From contig NZ_BMQL01000020.1 in assembly GCF_014648095.1 (NCBI RefSeq), positions 1 through 64,000 on the forward strand: 64,000 nucleotides of DNA. Reading direction: 5' to 3'. Position numbers and translations under genes: made by a program. This document shows positions 21,333-29,511 of this stretch, piece by piece; the first letter of the stretch is position 1; every line of letters starts with the position of its first letter. This stretch comes from Deinococcus ruber. Its GTDB lineage: Bacteria > Deinococcota > Deinococci > Deinococcales > Deinococcaceae. The notes beneath the pieces were generated by a model. That model was not told where the DNA came from. It searched no databases and saw nothing but the letters and a program-made list of their open reading frames with translations.

Positions 21333-24300
21333 ATGACTTCCACCACTGCTCAGCAGGCCTTGTTTGACCGCCCCGCCCCACCCAAGAACAACAAGTCCAC
21401 AGGCACGAACGTTTCCAGCAAGGCCGAGAAGTCGAGCAGCACCAGGAAAACCACCAAACAAGAAGTCGCCCTGCCCACCGCGCCCCTCTACGGTGTGTCG
21501 AGCAACCCCGGCTACTCCGCTGGCCTCAACGTCAAGAACGCTGACGGACTGCCGCTGCCCTTCGAGCAGATCGAACTGCCGAAGTTGGGCGTCGAGCGAG
21601 GCCTGACCACCCTCCCGGCCCGCCAGCAGGCCAATGAACGCGCCGCAGAATTGGTGCAGCATCTCCCATCCGGCGGACTCAGCGACGACGACCGCGCCGT
21701 GCTGATGGCCTACAGCGGCGGCGGCGGCAGCGGAGAGAGCCTCACGGCCTTCTATACCCCCACCGATCTGGCCGCGTACACGTGGAAGCTCGTGACCGCC
21801 CTGCATGACGGCCCCCTGCGGACCGCCCTGGAACCCAGCTGCGGCATCGGCGCGTTCCTGATGACCGCGCCCTCCGGCGTCAAACTCATCGGCATCGAAC
21901 TGCATGACACCACCGCCCAGATCGCGCAGCGGCTCAACCCCAGCGCCTGCATCCACCCGATGTCGCTGGAAACCTACACCACCACCGCCACCGACGCCTT
22001 TGTCGACGTGGTCATCGGCAACCCCCCGTACGGCGACCGGGGCCGACTGCGCGGGGAACGCGGCCTGGAAGACCAGAGCGAAGACCGACACGAGTGGTTC
22101 TTCTTGAACAGCAGTCTCAGCCGCGTCAAACCCGGCGGCCTGGTCGCGCTGATCGTCCCGGAAGACCTCATCCGCGAGAACAGCTATCAGAAGCGCCGCC
22201 GCGCCCTACTCAGCCGCGCTGCCGTGGTGGGCGTGATTGCCGTTCCCACAGGCGCATTCGCGGCCAGCAATGCCGGCGTCATGACCGCCGTGCTGATCCT
22301 CCGGCGGCACGATCAGGGCGTCGAAACCGTCCTGAAGACCCTCAGCGACACCACCAGCATCACCGTGAACGACGCGGGCGACGCCGTGCTGGGACCCAGC
22401 GAACGCGAATCCGCTCTCCAGGAACTCGGCGCGTGGGATGACGCCTGGGTGCAGGGCCAGCGTACCTTCCTGAAACATCAGGACCGCTGGTACCCGCAGA
22501 GTCCCAACGTCTGCGCGAAGTCCAGTCAGGAGGTCAGCTTCTCCCGCTACGGCGATCCGCAGCTGACCGGCCCGATGAAACTCACTCAGGACACGCTCAA
22601 TACCCACATCAGCCTGCTGCGGGATTCGCTGAAGAACGCCGTGTCGAGAACCGCGCTGCTCTCCCTGATCCGCGCCCGCAAGGGCGTCGAGGGTGAAGAA
22701 GCCGCCGCTGCCGTCATGCGCCGTACCCCCACCCGGCCACTCCCGAACGGCTTTCTGTCCCCCGACAAGCTGTTCCGGCACGCACACGGCGTCTGGGGTC
22801 ACGCGGACCACGCCAACACCCCCGAAGCGCAGACGGCCATCCTGCTGGCCCGCGAACTCACCGCCGAGCGCCTCACCCGCCTGCGGAGTCCGAAACGCGA
22901 CGCCCTGAGTGCCCAGCTGGCACAGTACGACGACGGACGACAGGGCGATCGCCTCACCCGCCTGGCCCAGCGCTTCCCGCTGCTGCATATCGTGCAGACG
23001 CCGCCCCCGCCCCCCAGCACCGACACCCGCACCACCCTGCTGCCCGGCGCGCTGGAGGACGTGGCGGAACAGCTCGCCGATCTGTACCTGCTGAACGTCA
23101 AGCAGCTGATGGCCATCAGTTTCGAAGACCAGGCAACCTGCGAGGCGCACCTGCTCGACCATTACCGCTTCTCCGGCGATCCGACCGAGCGGCGCTGGCT
23201 GCGCCGGAGCGACGCCGATTTCGGACACGCGTACAACCGCGCCGATGCCCTGCGAATCCGCGCTCAGGCCTTCACGGGTGTGGAAGCACAGTCGCTGCTG
23301 CGTCAGGCGGACGATTTCGAAACCCGCGCACTCGCCCAGTGGAAATCACTGCCCAACTGCGACCTCAGTCCACGCGATAGCGTCGTGCCAAACGAATGCC
23401 TGGAAGCGTGGCTCGACGCTTACCTGCATCTGGACAGCGAGCGCGCCGGTGCCGTGAAGGTCAGCCGGGAAGGCGGCATCGTCTCTCTCCGCCTGCGCCA
23501 CGGCACGCCCGAACAGACCAGACTCGACCGCGCAGTGCTGGACAGCGGCACCGTACAGGCCATCGAGAGCTATCTCAACTACGCCACCAAGCGCGACATG
23601 GTCACCCGGCAGAATAAAAGCCGCGAGGAAGTCCGCGCCCAGGAAGCGGCCGCCCTGAAGCGGGCCAGCCGCTACGAACGCAGCCTCGAAGCACACTGGA
23701 AGGCCTGGATGGTGACCTGCCCATACGCTGCCGAGCTGGAAAACCGCTATAACCGCGCCCGCAACGCAGTCCTGAACGCCCCAGAGGACACCCGTTCGAT
23801 GAGCATCGAGCAGTGGCGCGGCCCGGCCCTGCACCTCTATCAGCGCCGCGACATCCGCACGCTCGCCGCCTGGGGTCACGGCGTGCTGAACTACGCGGTC
23901 GGTCTGGGCAAAACCTACTCCGCCATCGCCCTGCTGAGTCTCCTCAAAGCCCGCCGCGAAGCCCGCCTCGCCATGCTGGTCACACCGCTGTCGCTCACCG
24001 GCAACTGGGTCACCAACGTCCAGAAGGCCCGGCCCGACTGGAAGGTCGTCAGCATCGGCATGACCCCCACGGGTACCTTCGACGAGTTCGGTGAGCCGGA
24101 ATACACCGAGGACAACGGCTCCGCCCGTCAGCAGAAACTCGCGTCGCTGATGAGCGATCCGCCGGATCTGGTGATCATCAGCATCGAAACCTTCGTGGCC
24201 ATCCCGATGCTGCAGGACACCCTGCTGACGCTGATCGAGGATGACGCGGCCATCATGGCGGCGGCCAAGCAGGCACAGGCGGACGGGTACGACGACAAGC

Positions 24301-26600
24301 GCGCCCGCTTCGGTGGGCACAAGCAGGCCGCCACGTACGAATCTGAAGTGGGGAACATGCTCGACCGTAGCCGGGTCAGTACCGGAAGCGACCTCACCTG
24401 GGAAATGCTCGGTGTGGACTGCCTGATCTTCGAAGAGGCCCACAAGATGAAGAACCTGTGGTCCGCCCCGCAGTACCTGGGCGAGGTCCCCAAGTTCATG
24501 GGCGCGGGCCTGGAAAGCCGCCGGGCACTCGCCGCGTACCACAAAGCCCGGTACGTCCGCAGCCAGCAGAACGGGCGCGGCACCTACTCGCTCACCGCGA
24601 CCCCGTGGAAGAACAGCCCGATGGAATGCATGTACGCCCTGTCACTGGTGACGGACGAACTGCGCCCATACGGCCTGGACACCCCACTGAGCTTCATGCT
24701 GCGGTACTGCGTGATCGAACAGCGCATCATCACCGGACCGGACGGCGAAGTGGGCCTGCGGAACTGCGTGGTCGGCTTCAAGAACTTTGAAGAGCTGGAA
24801 GCACTGATCAAAGGTCACGTCATCACCGAAGACGCCCTGACCTGCCGCATGGACACCCGCATCGGTCTGCCCCTCCCGGCCCTGCTTCAGGAGGTCCATA
24901 CGCTCCCCCTGACTCCCCAGCAGGAAGCCGCGTACCACATCTACCGCCAGGACGCGGCCAATCCAGCCACCAAGGGCGAGAATCATCTGTTCGCGATTCT
25001 CAGCCGCATGGAACAGGCGGTGATCGACCCGGTCGCTGCTGGCATCGGTGGTCCCAACCCGCGCGCGGACCTCGCCGCGAAACTCGCCGCTGAAGAGCAC
25101 CACAAGGGCTACGGAACCGTCACCTTCCTGGACCGGGGTGGAGACGCGGAAGTCGGCGCATTCAACGTGTATGTCGAAGCCTACGTGCGGGCAGGCATCC
25201 CCAGGCACATGATCGAAGTGGTGACGGCGGGCAGCCACCCCACCCCGGCCAAGCGGCTGAAGGTCGAGGCCCGCTATGCCCGGGGGGAGCTGCGGCACGT
25301 GCTCGGCGGATCGATCATCCGGGAAGGTTTCAACCTTCAGTACTACACTGCCGCGATCATCCACCTCGATCAGCCGCACGATCCCGAGGACAAGACGCAG
25401 CGGAACGGACGTGGATGGCGGCAGGGGAATCTCGCGCCTTACGTCAAAGTGCATGACCTGCTGGCCGTGGGGAGCAGCGACGCCCTGCGGTACACCAACC
25501 TGATGGGCAAGGCAGGCTGGATCGCGGCACTCAGAGCAGGCAATGACCGGGCGATCAACCACGCGGCCTTCGATGCCGAGGGGGTGGCGCTGCTGCTGAA
25601 TGCCGATCCCGAAGCGGCCCGGAAGGTGATCGCCCAGAAGATGCAGACGCTGGAATCAGACGCCGTGCGGGCAGAGGAGATCCACGCGCTCGAACAGCTG
25701 CGGAATTTCTGCGACCTGGTCAGCCTCTCCCGCCAGCGCTGGGAGAAGGCGCATCAGCGGGAAAACGGGCCGAGTCGTCAGGACATCGTGGGGTTGGAGA
25801 AACTGCAGGTGCAGCTCACCGCCCTCGCGCGTGTCATCGCAAAAATTCCGGCCCCCCTGCGGCAGATTCTCACGCTGATCCGGCGGCCCGACTGGGTGAA
25901 TCACCTGCCGCTGGTTCCCGGCGCGAGCTTCATGCACGCCGAGAAGCGCTGCACTGTCAAAAGCGTGCTCAACGCGAAGGTCTACACCGACCAGGGAGCG
26001 TTCCATAGCGACGAGCTGGTGGAAGCCTACGGCGTGCAGCTGCCGGACGATCAGAAGCTGCACGGTCCGGGCCTCACACAGTACCTGCCGCAGACGAGCC
26101 GCGAGCCGGTCGAAGCGCTGCTCAGCGGGGCAGACGAGCAGGAACACAGGCCAGTCATGGAGGAGTGTGTGCCGCTGAGCAGCGCCGCGCCGGTCCCGGC
26201 AGCTGAAACGGCTGCGGTTCCTCCGGCCCCGCCTAGCCTTCCCGACCCGGTCGTGCAGGTACCCCCTCAGACAGCAGTGCCTGCGCCACTGCCTGCCGCG
26301 CTGCCCTTCACCCTTCAGAACGAATTTGCGGTTATGGTCCGCACCGACGCCCTGAACGCCGATCAGCTCTTCAGCAACGCCGGTCGTCAGCTGATCCCCG
26401 TCCCGCTCGGCAGTCTCCCGCAGCGCGGTGAAACCCTGCTGGCACTCAACCTGCAGGACGGCGTGCTGAAAACCGTCACCCTGGTGGTGCATGCTGAGCG
26501 CCTCGCTGAGCTGAGCAAAAAAGTGCAGAACGATCCGCAGGTGTTCCGCACGTACATCAGCCAGCTGCTCACGCACCACAAAGCTGCTCAGGCAAGTTAA
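21333..26600 (+). CDS. N6-adenine DNA methylase fused to SNF2-type helicase, 1755 aa
   Basis: N-terminal methyltransferase: SAM motif I LEPSCGIGAFLM (about 165) and catalytic NPPYG (about 229), preceded by FYTPTDLAAYTW typical of Eco57I/type I-like M domains. The second half is a SNF2-like translocase: VGLGKTYSAIALL (about 857), a DEAH-like FEEAHKMKN (about 1033), SLTATPWKNSPMEC (motif III, about 1088) and QRNGRGWRQGN (motif VI, about 1355). The last 250 residues include a Pro/Ala linker. Similar giant fusions occur on plasmids, ICEs and phages (P1 DarB is a known relative in layout) as anti-restriction or defence proteins. No nuclease motif is seen. Starts after hairpin leader L4 without a Shine-Dalgarno. 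Confidence 0.85.
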   Translation: MTSTTAQQALFDRPAPPKNNKSTGTNVSSKAEKSSSTRKTTKQEVALPTAPLYGVSSNPGYSAGLNVKNADGLPLPFEQIELPKLGVERGLTTLPARQQANERAAELVQHLPSGGLSDDDRAVLMAYSGGGGSGESLTAFYTPTDLAAYTWKLVTALHDGPLRTALEPSCGIGAFLMTAPSGVKLIGIELHDTTAQIAQRLNPSACIHPMSLETYTTTATDAFVDVVIGNPPYGDRGRLRGERGLEDQSEDRHEWFFLNSSLSRVKPGGLVALIVPEDLIRENSYQKRRRALLSRAAVVGVIAVPTGAFAASNAGVMTAVLILRRHDQGVETVLKTLSDTTSITVNDAGDAVLGPSERESALQELGAWDDAWVQGQRTFLKHQDRWYPQSPNVCAKSSQEVSFSRYGDPQLTGPMKLTQDTLNTHISLLRDSLKNAVSRTALLSLIRARKGVEGEEAAAAVMRRTPTRPLPNGFLSPDKLFRHAHGVWGHADHANTPEAQTAILLARELTAERLTRLRSPKRDALSAQLAQYDDGRQGDRLTRLAQRFPLLHIVQTPPPPPSTDTRTTLLPGALEDVAEQLADLYLLNVKQLMAISFEDQATCEAHLLDHYRFSGDPTERRWLRRSDADFGHAYNRADALRIRAQAFTGVEAQSLLRQADDFETRALAQWKSLPNCDLSPRDSVVPNECLEAWLDAYLHLDSERAGAVKVSREGGIVSLRLRHGTPEQTRLDRAVLDSGTVQAIESYLNYATKRDMVTRQNKSREEVRAQEAAALKRASRYERSLEAHWKAWMVTCPYAAELENRYNRARNAVLNAPEDTRSMSIEQWRGPALHLYQRRDIRTLAAWGHGVLNYAVGLGKTYSAIALLSLLKARREARLAMLVTPLSLTGNWVTNVQKARPDWKVVSIGMTPTGTFDEFGEPEYTEDNGSARQQKLASLMSDPPDLVIISIETFVAIPMLQDTLLTLIEDDAAIMAAAKQAQADGYDDKRARFGGHKQAATYESEVGNMLDRSRVSTGSDLTWEMLGVDCLIFEEAHKMKNLWSAPQYLGEVPKFMGAGLESRRALAAYHKARYVRSQQNGRGTYSLTATPWKNSPMECMYALSLVTDELRPYGLDTPLSFMLRYCVIEQRIITGPDGEVGLRNCVVGFKNFEELEALIKGHVITEDALTCRMDTRIGLPLPALLQEVHTLPLTPQQEAAYHIYRQDAANPATKGENHLFAILSRMEQAVIDPVAAGIGGPNPRADLAAKLAAEEHHKGYGTVTFLDRGGDAEVGAFNVYVEAYVRAGIPRHMIEVVTAGSHPTPAKRLKVEARYARGELRHVLGGSIIREGFNLQYYTAAIIHLDQPHDPEDKTQRNGRGWRQGNLAPYVKVHDLLAVGSSDALRYTNLMGKAGWIAALRAGNDRAINHAAFDAEGVALLLNADPEAARKVIAQKMQTLESDAVRAEEIHALEQLRNFCDLVSLSRQRWEKAHQRENGPSRQDIVGLEKLQVQLTALARVIAKIPAPLRQILTLIRRPDWVNHLPLVPGASFMHAEKRCTVKSVLNAKVYTDQGAFHSDELVEAYGVQLPDDQKLHGPGLTQYLPQTSREPVEALLSGADEQEHRPVMEECVPLSSAAPVPAAETAAVPPAPPSLPDPVVQVPPQTAVPAPLPAALPFTLQNEFAVMVRTDALNADQLFSNAGRQLIPVPLGSLPQRGETLLALNLQDGVLKTVTLVVHAERLAELSKKVQNDPQVFRTYISQLLTHHKAAQAS

Positions 26601-26609
26601 ACCACGAAT

Positions 26610-26640
26610 CCCGACCAGGGCGCGTCAGCACCTGGTCGGG
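26610..26640 (+). terminator. Terminator-like hairpin after the methylase-helicase gene
   Basis: Perfect 10-bp stem CCCGACCAGG / CCTGGTCGGG with an 11-nt loop, 10 nt after the stop; no clear T-tract follows. Confidence 0.5.
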
Positions 26641-26677
26641 AAACCTATGAGGGCAGGCAGTTCTCGGTTGCTTGTTC

Positions 26678-26768
26678 GTGACTACTCAGCAATTGTGTTG
26701 AGTGTCAAGTGGGGAATGAAGGTTTCAGGTGACTGCTCTGTATGACGTTGCTCGTGCTGAGCAGACAC
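26678..26768. repeat. 91-bp dispersed repeat, copy B
   Basis: Partner of 1003-1093. The hairpin arms differ from copy A (GGTG-A-CTGCTC against GAGCAG-A-CACC), so pairing is largely kept. TTTT follows the right arm, which would suit a terminator. Like copy A it lies downstream of a plus-strand gene. Confidence 0.75.
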
Positions 26769-26854
26769 CTTTTGCCTGATTTCTTGCCTTGACGGAAGGA
26801 GCCGAGGGGAGGATGAGATTGTATTGAACTCGGGACAACCACGCGCTGAATGGT

Positions 26855-26872
26855 CACGATATAAACTAGTGC
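26855..26872 (+). promoter_or_regulatory. Probable leaderless promoter -10 region
   Basis: TATAAACT stands directly before ATG 26873 (TAAACT with a 5-nt gap); no ribosome site is present. This fits leaderless transcription. Confidence 0.45.
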
Positions 26873-27154
26873 ATGTCATTACTGCACGAGTTGTGGAAAG
26901 ACATTGGTGGTGAACAGTACCCATACGAAACCTTCTGTCTTGCTGGACCACGTGGCGCAAATGCACGTAGCCTCCTCTCGCCGACAGCAACACTGATTTG
27001 GAGCGTTCAAGCAGACAGCCATTTTGAGGCTATGTCCAAGTACTACACCTACAAAGGATGGGGGGAGTACACCACTGAGGATGAGTGGGACTCCCAGCCG
27101 TATCCCCGTGAGTGGTATGGGGGATCTGATTCACGTGAACTCGATAATACATAG
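26873..27154 (+). CDS. Hypothetical protein, 93 aa
   Basis: Acidic, aromatic-rich protein (MSLLHELWKDIGGEQYPYET, then SHFEAMSKYYTYKGWGEYTT and PYPREWYG). I have a sense of similar small proteins in cyanobacteria and Deinococcus with the F-E-A-M-x-K-Y-Y pattern, none with a known role. Lower GC than neighbours and alone between two repeats, so it may be an acquired cassette. Leaderless start inferred from TATAAACT just upstream. Confidence 0.65.
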   Translation: MSLLHELWKDIGGEQYPYETFCLAGPRGANARSLLSPTATLIWSVQADSHFEAMSKYYTYKGWGEYTTEDEWDSQPYPREWYGGSDSRELDNT

Positions 27155-27210
27155 CATCGATCAAAGCGACTTCTCAACGCCCAAGCAAGGCGTGACGCGC
27201 TGAGCAGTCA

Positions 27211-27235
27211 CAGCACGAGATAGGTTCTCGTGCTG
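27211..27235 (+). terminator. Hairpin downstream of the 93-aa gene
   Basis: Perfect 10-bp stem CAGCACGAGA / TCTCGTGCTG, loop TAGGT. CTGAGCAGTCAC just before it and CTCGTGCTGAG within it echo the 91-bp repeats, so it may be a diverged relative. Confidence 0.4.
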
Positions 27236-27256
27236 AGTGGCTACGATTTATCTAGA

Positions 27257-27283
27257 ATGGCCGCTTACGCGGCCCTCTGTTCT
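27257..27283 (+). promoter_or_regulatory. Hairpin leader L5
   Basis: GGCCGC (27259-27264), loop TTAC, GCGGCC (27269-27274), then CTCTGTTCT and ATG 27284. The 9-nt spacer is identical to that of L9. An in-frame ATG at 27257 could start 9 codons earlier; TAGAAT overlaps it. Confidence 0.75.
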
Positions 27284-27697
27284 ATGCTTCATCTTCCTTC
27301 CCCGTCTGCGCCACCGTTCCTGCTCTACGAGATCGTTCCCGAGCCGGACGCAGCCCGCTTCCTCGCCTCTCGGTACGGCACACTTCAGAACGATGTTTTC
27401 CTTCCCGCCATCCCGCTGGACATCCGCGTGCAGGCCGCCACCGCACTCGGGGTGCCCGAACATCAGGCCACGCAGGACGCTCAGGACGCCCTCGCGCATG
27501 AGGAAGCGAAGCTGCGAAACCACGGCCGCGACTGGGTGCTGATCTGCGTCCGCACCACCTTCGGCTGCGGGTATGGCGAAGTGCGGGGGGTGGACAGCAG
27601 TGACACGGCGGCCATCAATGACGCCCAGCGGCAGGCGCTGAATCTCGCAGTCGACGAGGATCAGTCATGGGCACCCCTGGGCCTCAGCGGCCTCTAA
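27284..27697 (+). CDS. Hypothetical protein upstream of the PRTRC cassette, 137 aa
   Basis: Begins MLHLPSPSAPPFLLYEIVPE; middle has AATALGVPEHQATQDAQDAL and a beta segment DWVLICVRTTFGCGYGEVRG. No known motif. It has leader L5 and is followed after about 10 nt by leader L6 of the PRTRC E gene, so it probably belongs to the same regulated set. Start set at the ATG 9 nt after the hairpin. Confidence 0.65.
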   Translation: MLHLPSPSAPPFLLYEIVPEPDAARFLASRYGTLQNDVFLPAIPLDIRVQAATALGVPEHQATQDAQDALAHEEAKLRNHGRDWVLICVRTTFGCGYGEVRGVDSSDTAAINDAQRQALNLAVDEDQSWAPLGLSGL

Positions 27698-27704
27698 AGG
27701 TCGT

Positions 27705-27753
27705 CCAGCATGGCCGCGCTCTGCGCGGCCCCTTCGTTCTGGAGGTCATTCAG
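27705..27753 (+). promoter_or_regulatory. Hairpin leader L6, variant with a Shine-Dalgarno
   Basis: CCAGCAT, GGCCGCGC (27712-27719), loop TCT, GCGCGGCC (27723-27730). The usual ATG position holds TGG; instead GGAGG (27741-27745) precedes ATG 27754. A CTG at 27739 is in frame with that ATG and is an alternative start. Confidence 0.7.
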
Positions 27754-28932
27754 ATGACACAGCACTCACACCAGTCCACGCCACCCGCCGCCCCGCCCCT
27801 GCTGGACATCGCCACAGTCGATGAGCGACTCAAGGAGATCTACAAGAAGGTGACGGACAGTCAGGACGCAGCGCGGATCAGCAGCTTTCAGTCCAGCGCC
27901 GCCGATCACCGCGGTTGGCGGCAGGATCAGCTTCTCGCCAACAAATTCCTGCGTGAGGTGGAACCGCTGGGACAGGAGCCGACGGCGGCTGCGGAAGTGA
28001 TCGACGCTGATCCCTGGGAAACGGACTTCGCTCTTCCCGTCCCGCAGAACACCGCGCCCACGCCGACGCCCGTTCCCGTACCGTCCCCCCCTCCCATGCC
28101 GGCTCCGGCAGTGGTCGCAGCAGCGCCAGCCGCACAGACCTCCGACGAAGAGGAAGACCATGACGCCGCACCGGACGCCCAGGGCGAGGACGATCAGGAG
28201 GAAGACACCCAGGACAACGAGGGCGACGAGCCGGACACGGACGCACCGACCGACACGGACACCCAGCCGCCCGTGCCCATGGAAGTGCTGCCCCCGGCAG
28301 ACGCAAACAGTCTGTTCGGTCAGCTGCGTGCCCTGTACCACCGTGGCCCCGGCAGCGCCTTTCGCATCATGGGAAGCTTCCTGCCTGACGGTCGTCAGTC
28401 CCTGATCTTCTTCGACGATCACACCAGCGGCACCAAACTCGCAGCCTTTCCCGTCGTGGCAACCGACGCGGAGCTCGACACCGAGCTGGCTCCGGCCCTG
28501 CTACAGCACATGTCGGTCCCCGCGCAGGAAATCCGCAGCATCTCGGCCCAGGTGGCCCAGGCAGGCAGCAGCCAGGTCCAGGCGAACAAGAAGACCAAGC
28601 CTGCCGCCAAGCCCGCCGCGAAACCCGCTGCCGCTGTCAAACCAGCCGATACGTCCAAAGCAACCAAAACGTCCGCCACACCCAGCACAGGCGGCGTTCG
28701 CGTGACCGTTACACCTGCCGTGAACGCCGTGGGTACCTTCGACGGCCCGCAGAAAGGCAAGGTCAAGCTGACGGGCGGAACCGGGGACGTTCCGAAGGAC
28801 CTGCTGCCCGGCGACTACACCATGCGGGTGACAGCTGATACCTACCTGGAACAGGACAGCAAGTTCAGTGTCCGTGCCGGGGAAATGACCGAGGTGTCCC
28901 TGGTACTCATCAGCAGCGGCCTGGAATTCTGA
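27754..28932 (+). CDS. PRTRC system protein E, 392 aa
   Basis: Position before protein C and three-part build support the call: an N-terminal helical region, an Ala/Pro/Asp-rich acidic linker (about 95-185), a globular part NSLFGQLRALYHRG with DAELDTELAPALLQHM that fits the PRTRC E core, a Lys/Ala-rich linker (AKPAAKPAAK) and a C-terminal beta-sandwich (VRVTVTPAVNAVGT, LLPGDYTMRVTADTYL) like a PEGA/Ig-type repeat. Function is not established for the family. Preceded by leader L6 and GGAGG; ATG 27754 chosen. Confidence 0.65.
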   Translation: MTQHSHQSTPPAAPPLLDIATVDERLKEIYKKVTDSQDAARISSFQSSAADHRGWRQDQLLANKFLREVEPLGQEPTAAAEVIDADPWETDFALPVPQNTAPTPTPVPVPSPPPMPAPAVVAAAPAAQTSDEEEDHDAAPDAQGEDDQEEDTQDNEGDEPDTDAPTDTDTQPPVPMEVLPPADANSLFGQLRALYHRGPGSAFRIMGSFLPDGRQSLIFFDDHTSGTKLAAFPVVATDAELDTELAPALLQHMSVPAQEIRSISAQVAQAGSSQVQANKKTKPAAKPAAKPAAAVKPADTSKATKTSATPSTGGVRVTVTPAVNAVGTFDGPQKGKVKLTGGTGDVPKDLLPGDYTMRVTADTYLEQDSKFSVRAGEMTEVSLVLISSGLEF

Positions 28933-28939
28933 TTCCTCA

Positions 28940-28968
28940 GCGGCTGCGCTGAACGCCCGCGCAGCCGC
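28940..28968 (+). terminator. Hairpin between PRTRC E and C
   Basis: Perfect 10-bp stem GCGGCTGCGC / GCGCAGCCGC, 9-nt loop, followed by GTTCTGGTTTTCCC. Could attenuate transcription into protein C. Confidence 0.45.
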
Positions 28969-29018
28969 GTTCTGGTTTTCCCTCTTCGCCCCTTTTCTGT
29001 CCACTCAGGAGGACACAC

Positions 29019-29225
29019 ATGATCACGATCACCACCATGCCCCGCACCTTCCGCTTCAAAGGCCAGGATCTGCCTGACCCCAATCCGTCCCTGACACCCA
29101 AAGAGGTGGGGAAGCGGTACGCCCATCAGTTCCCCGAACTGCTCAGCGCCGAACCGCTGCCGCCCACTGTCAAGAACGGTGTCGAGGTCATCGAATTCAA
29201 AGAAAGCTTCGGCACCAAAGGCTGA
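29019..29225 (+). CDS. PRTRC system protein C, ubiquitin-like, 68 aa
   Basis: AGGAGG 6 nt before ATG 29019. The family pattern is clear: RTFRFKGQDLPDPNPSLTP, then YAHQFPELLSAEPLPP and VEVIEFKESFGTKG at the very end. PRTRC C proteins have been classed with prokaryotic ubiquitin-like proteins (Prok_Ub); the C-terminus ends in Gly, as needed for activation by an E1. The ThiF-type E1 (35241) and E2-like protein B (34534) are in the same cassette. Conjugation itself is unproven. A shorter start at 29037 is possible but lacks the ribosome site. Confidence 0.8.
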   Translation: MITITTMPRTFRFKGQDLPDPNPSLTPKEVGKRYAHQFPELLSAEPLPPTVKNGVEVIEFKESFGTKG

Positions 29226-29228
29226 GGC

Positions 29229-29465
29229 ATGCTGAAGGTCGTGCTGTACGCCCGTGGCCGAGCGCCGGACCTGCGAGGAACGCAGATGAAACGCGCCCGA
29301 CTCGCAGCCCGGTTGTTCCACGGGCTGCCGCAGGAACTCACACTGCCAAAGCCGGACGCGTTCGCGCCCCTCTCAGCGGCCTTCCGCACACTGATGCAGT
29401 TTCAGAACACCAGCAGCCCAGTCGTCATCCCACTTGACCCGATCACACTTCCACTGCTGCCTTGA
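29229..29465 (+). CDS. Hypothetical protein in the PRTRC cassette, 78 aa
   Basis: Starts 3 nt after protein C. MLKVVLYARGRAPDLRGTQM, then a helical stretch and a Leu/Pro-rich end. No recognised domain; its place between C and the F genes suggests an accessory of the cassette. Confidence 0.55.
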   Translation: MLKVVLYARGRAPDLRGTQMKRARLAARLFHGLPQELTLPKPDAFAPLSAAFRTLMQFQNTSSPVVIPLDPITLPLLP

Positions 29466-29483
29466 CGCTGCATCCCGACGGGG

Positions 29484-29511
29484 GGCCGGACACTGTCCGG
29501 CCTCCCTCTTC
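29484..29511 (+). promoter_or_regulatory. Hairpin leader L7
   Basis: GGCCGGAC (29484-29491), loop ACT, GTCCGGCC (29495-29502), spacer TCCCTCTTC (9 nt), ATG 29512. No Shine-Dalgarno. Confidence 0.7.

Noticed and set aside
20872..21336. Plus-strand 154-codon frame across the gap before the methylase-helicase gene
   Set aside because: Starts inside the 190-aa gene in another frame, Arg/Ser-rich start, and runs through hairpin leader L4.
24642..25562. Long minus-strand frames opposite the methylase-helicase, outer-membrane and DUF11 genes
   Set aside because: High-GC coding DNA routinely leaves long antisense frames; these have low-complexity His/Gln/Arg products and no initiation signals.
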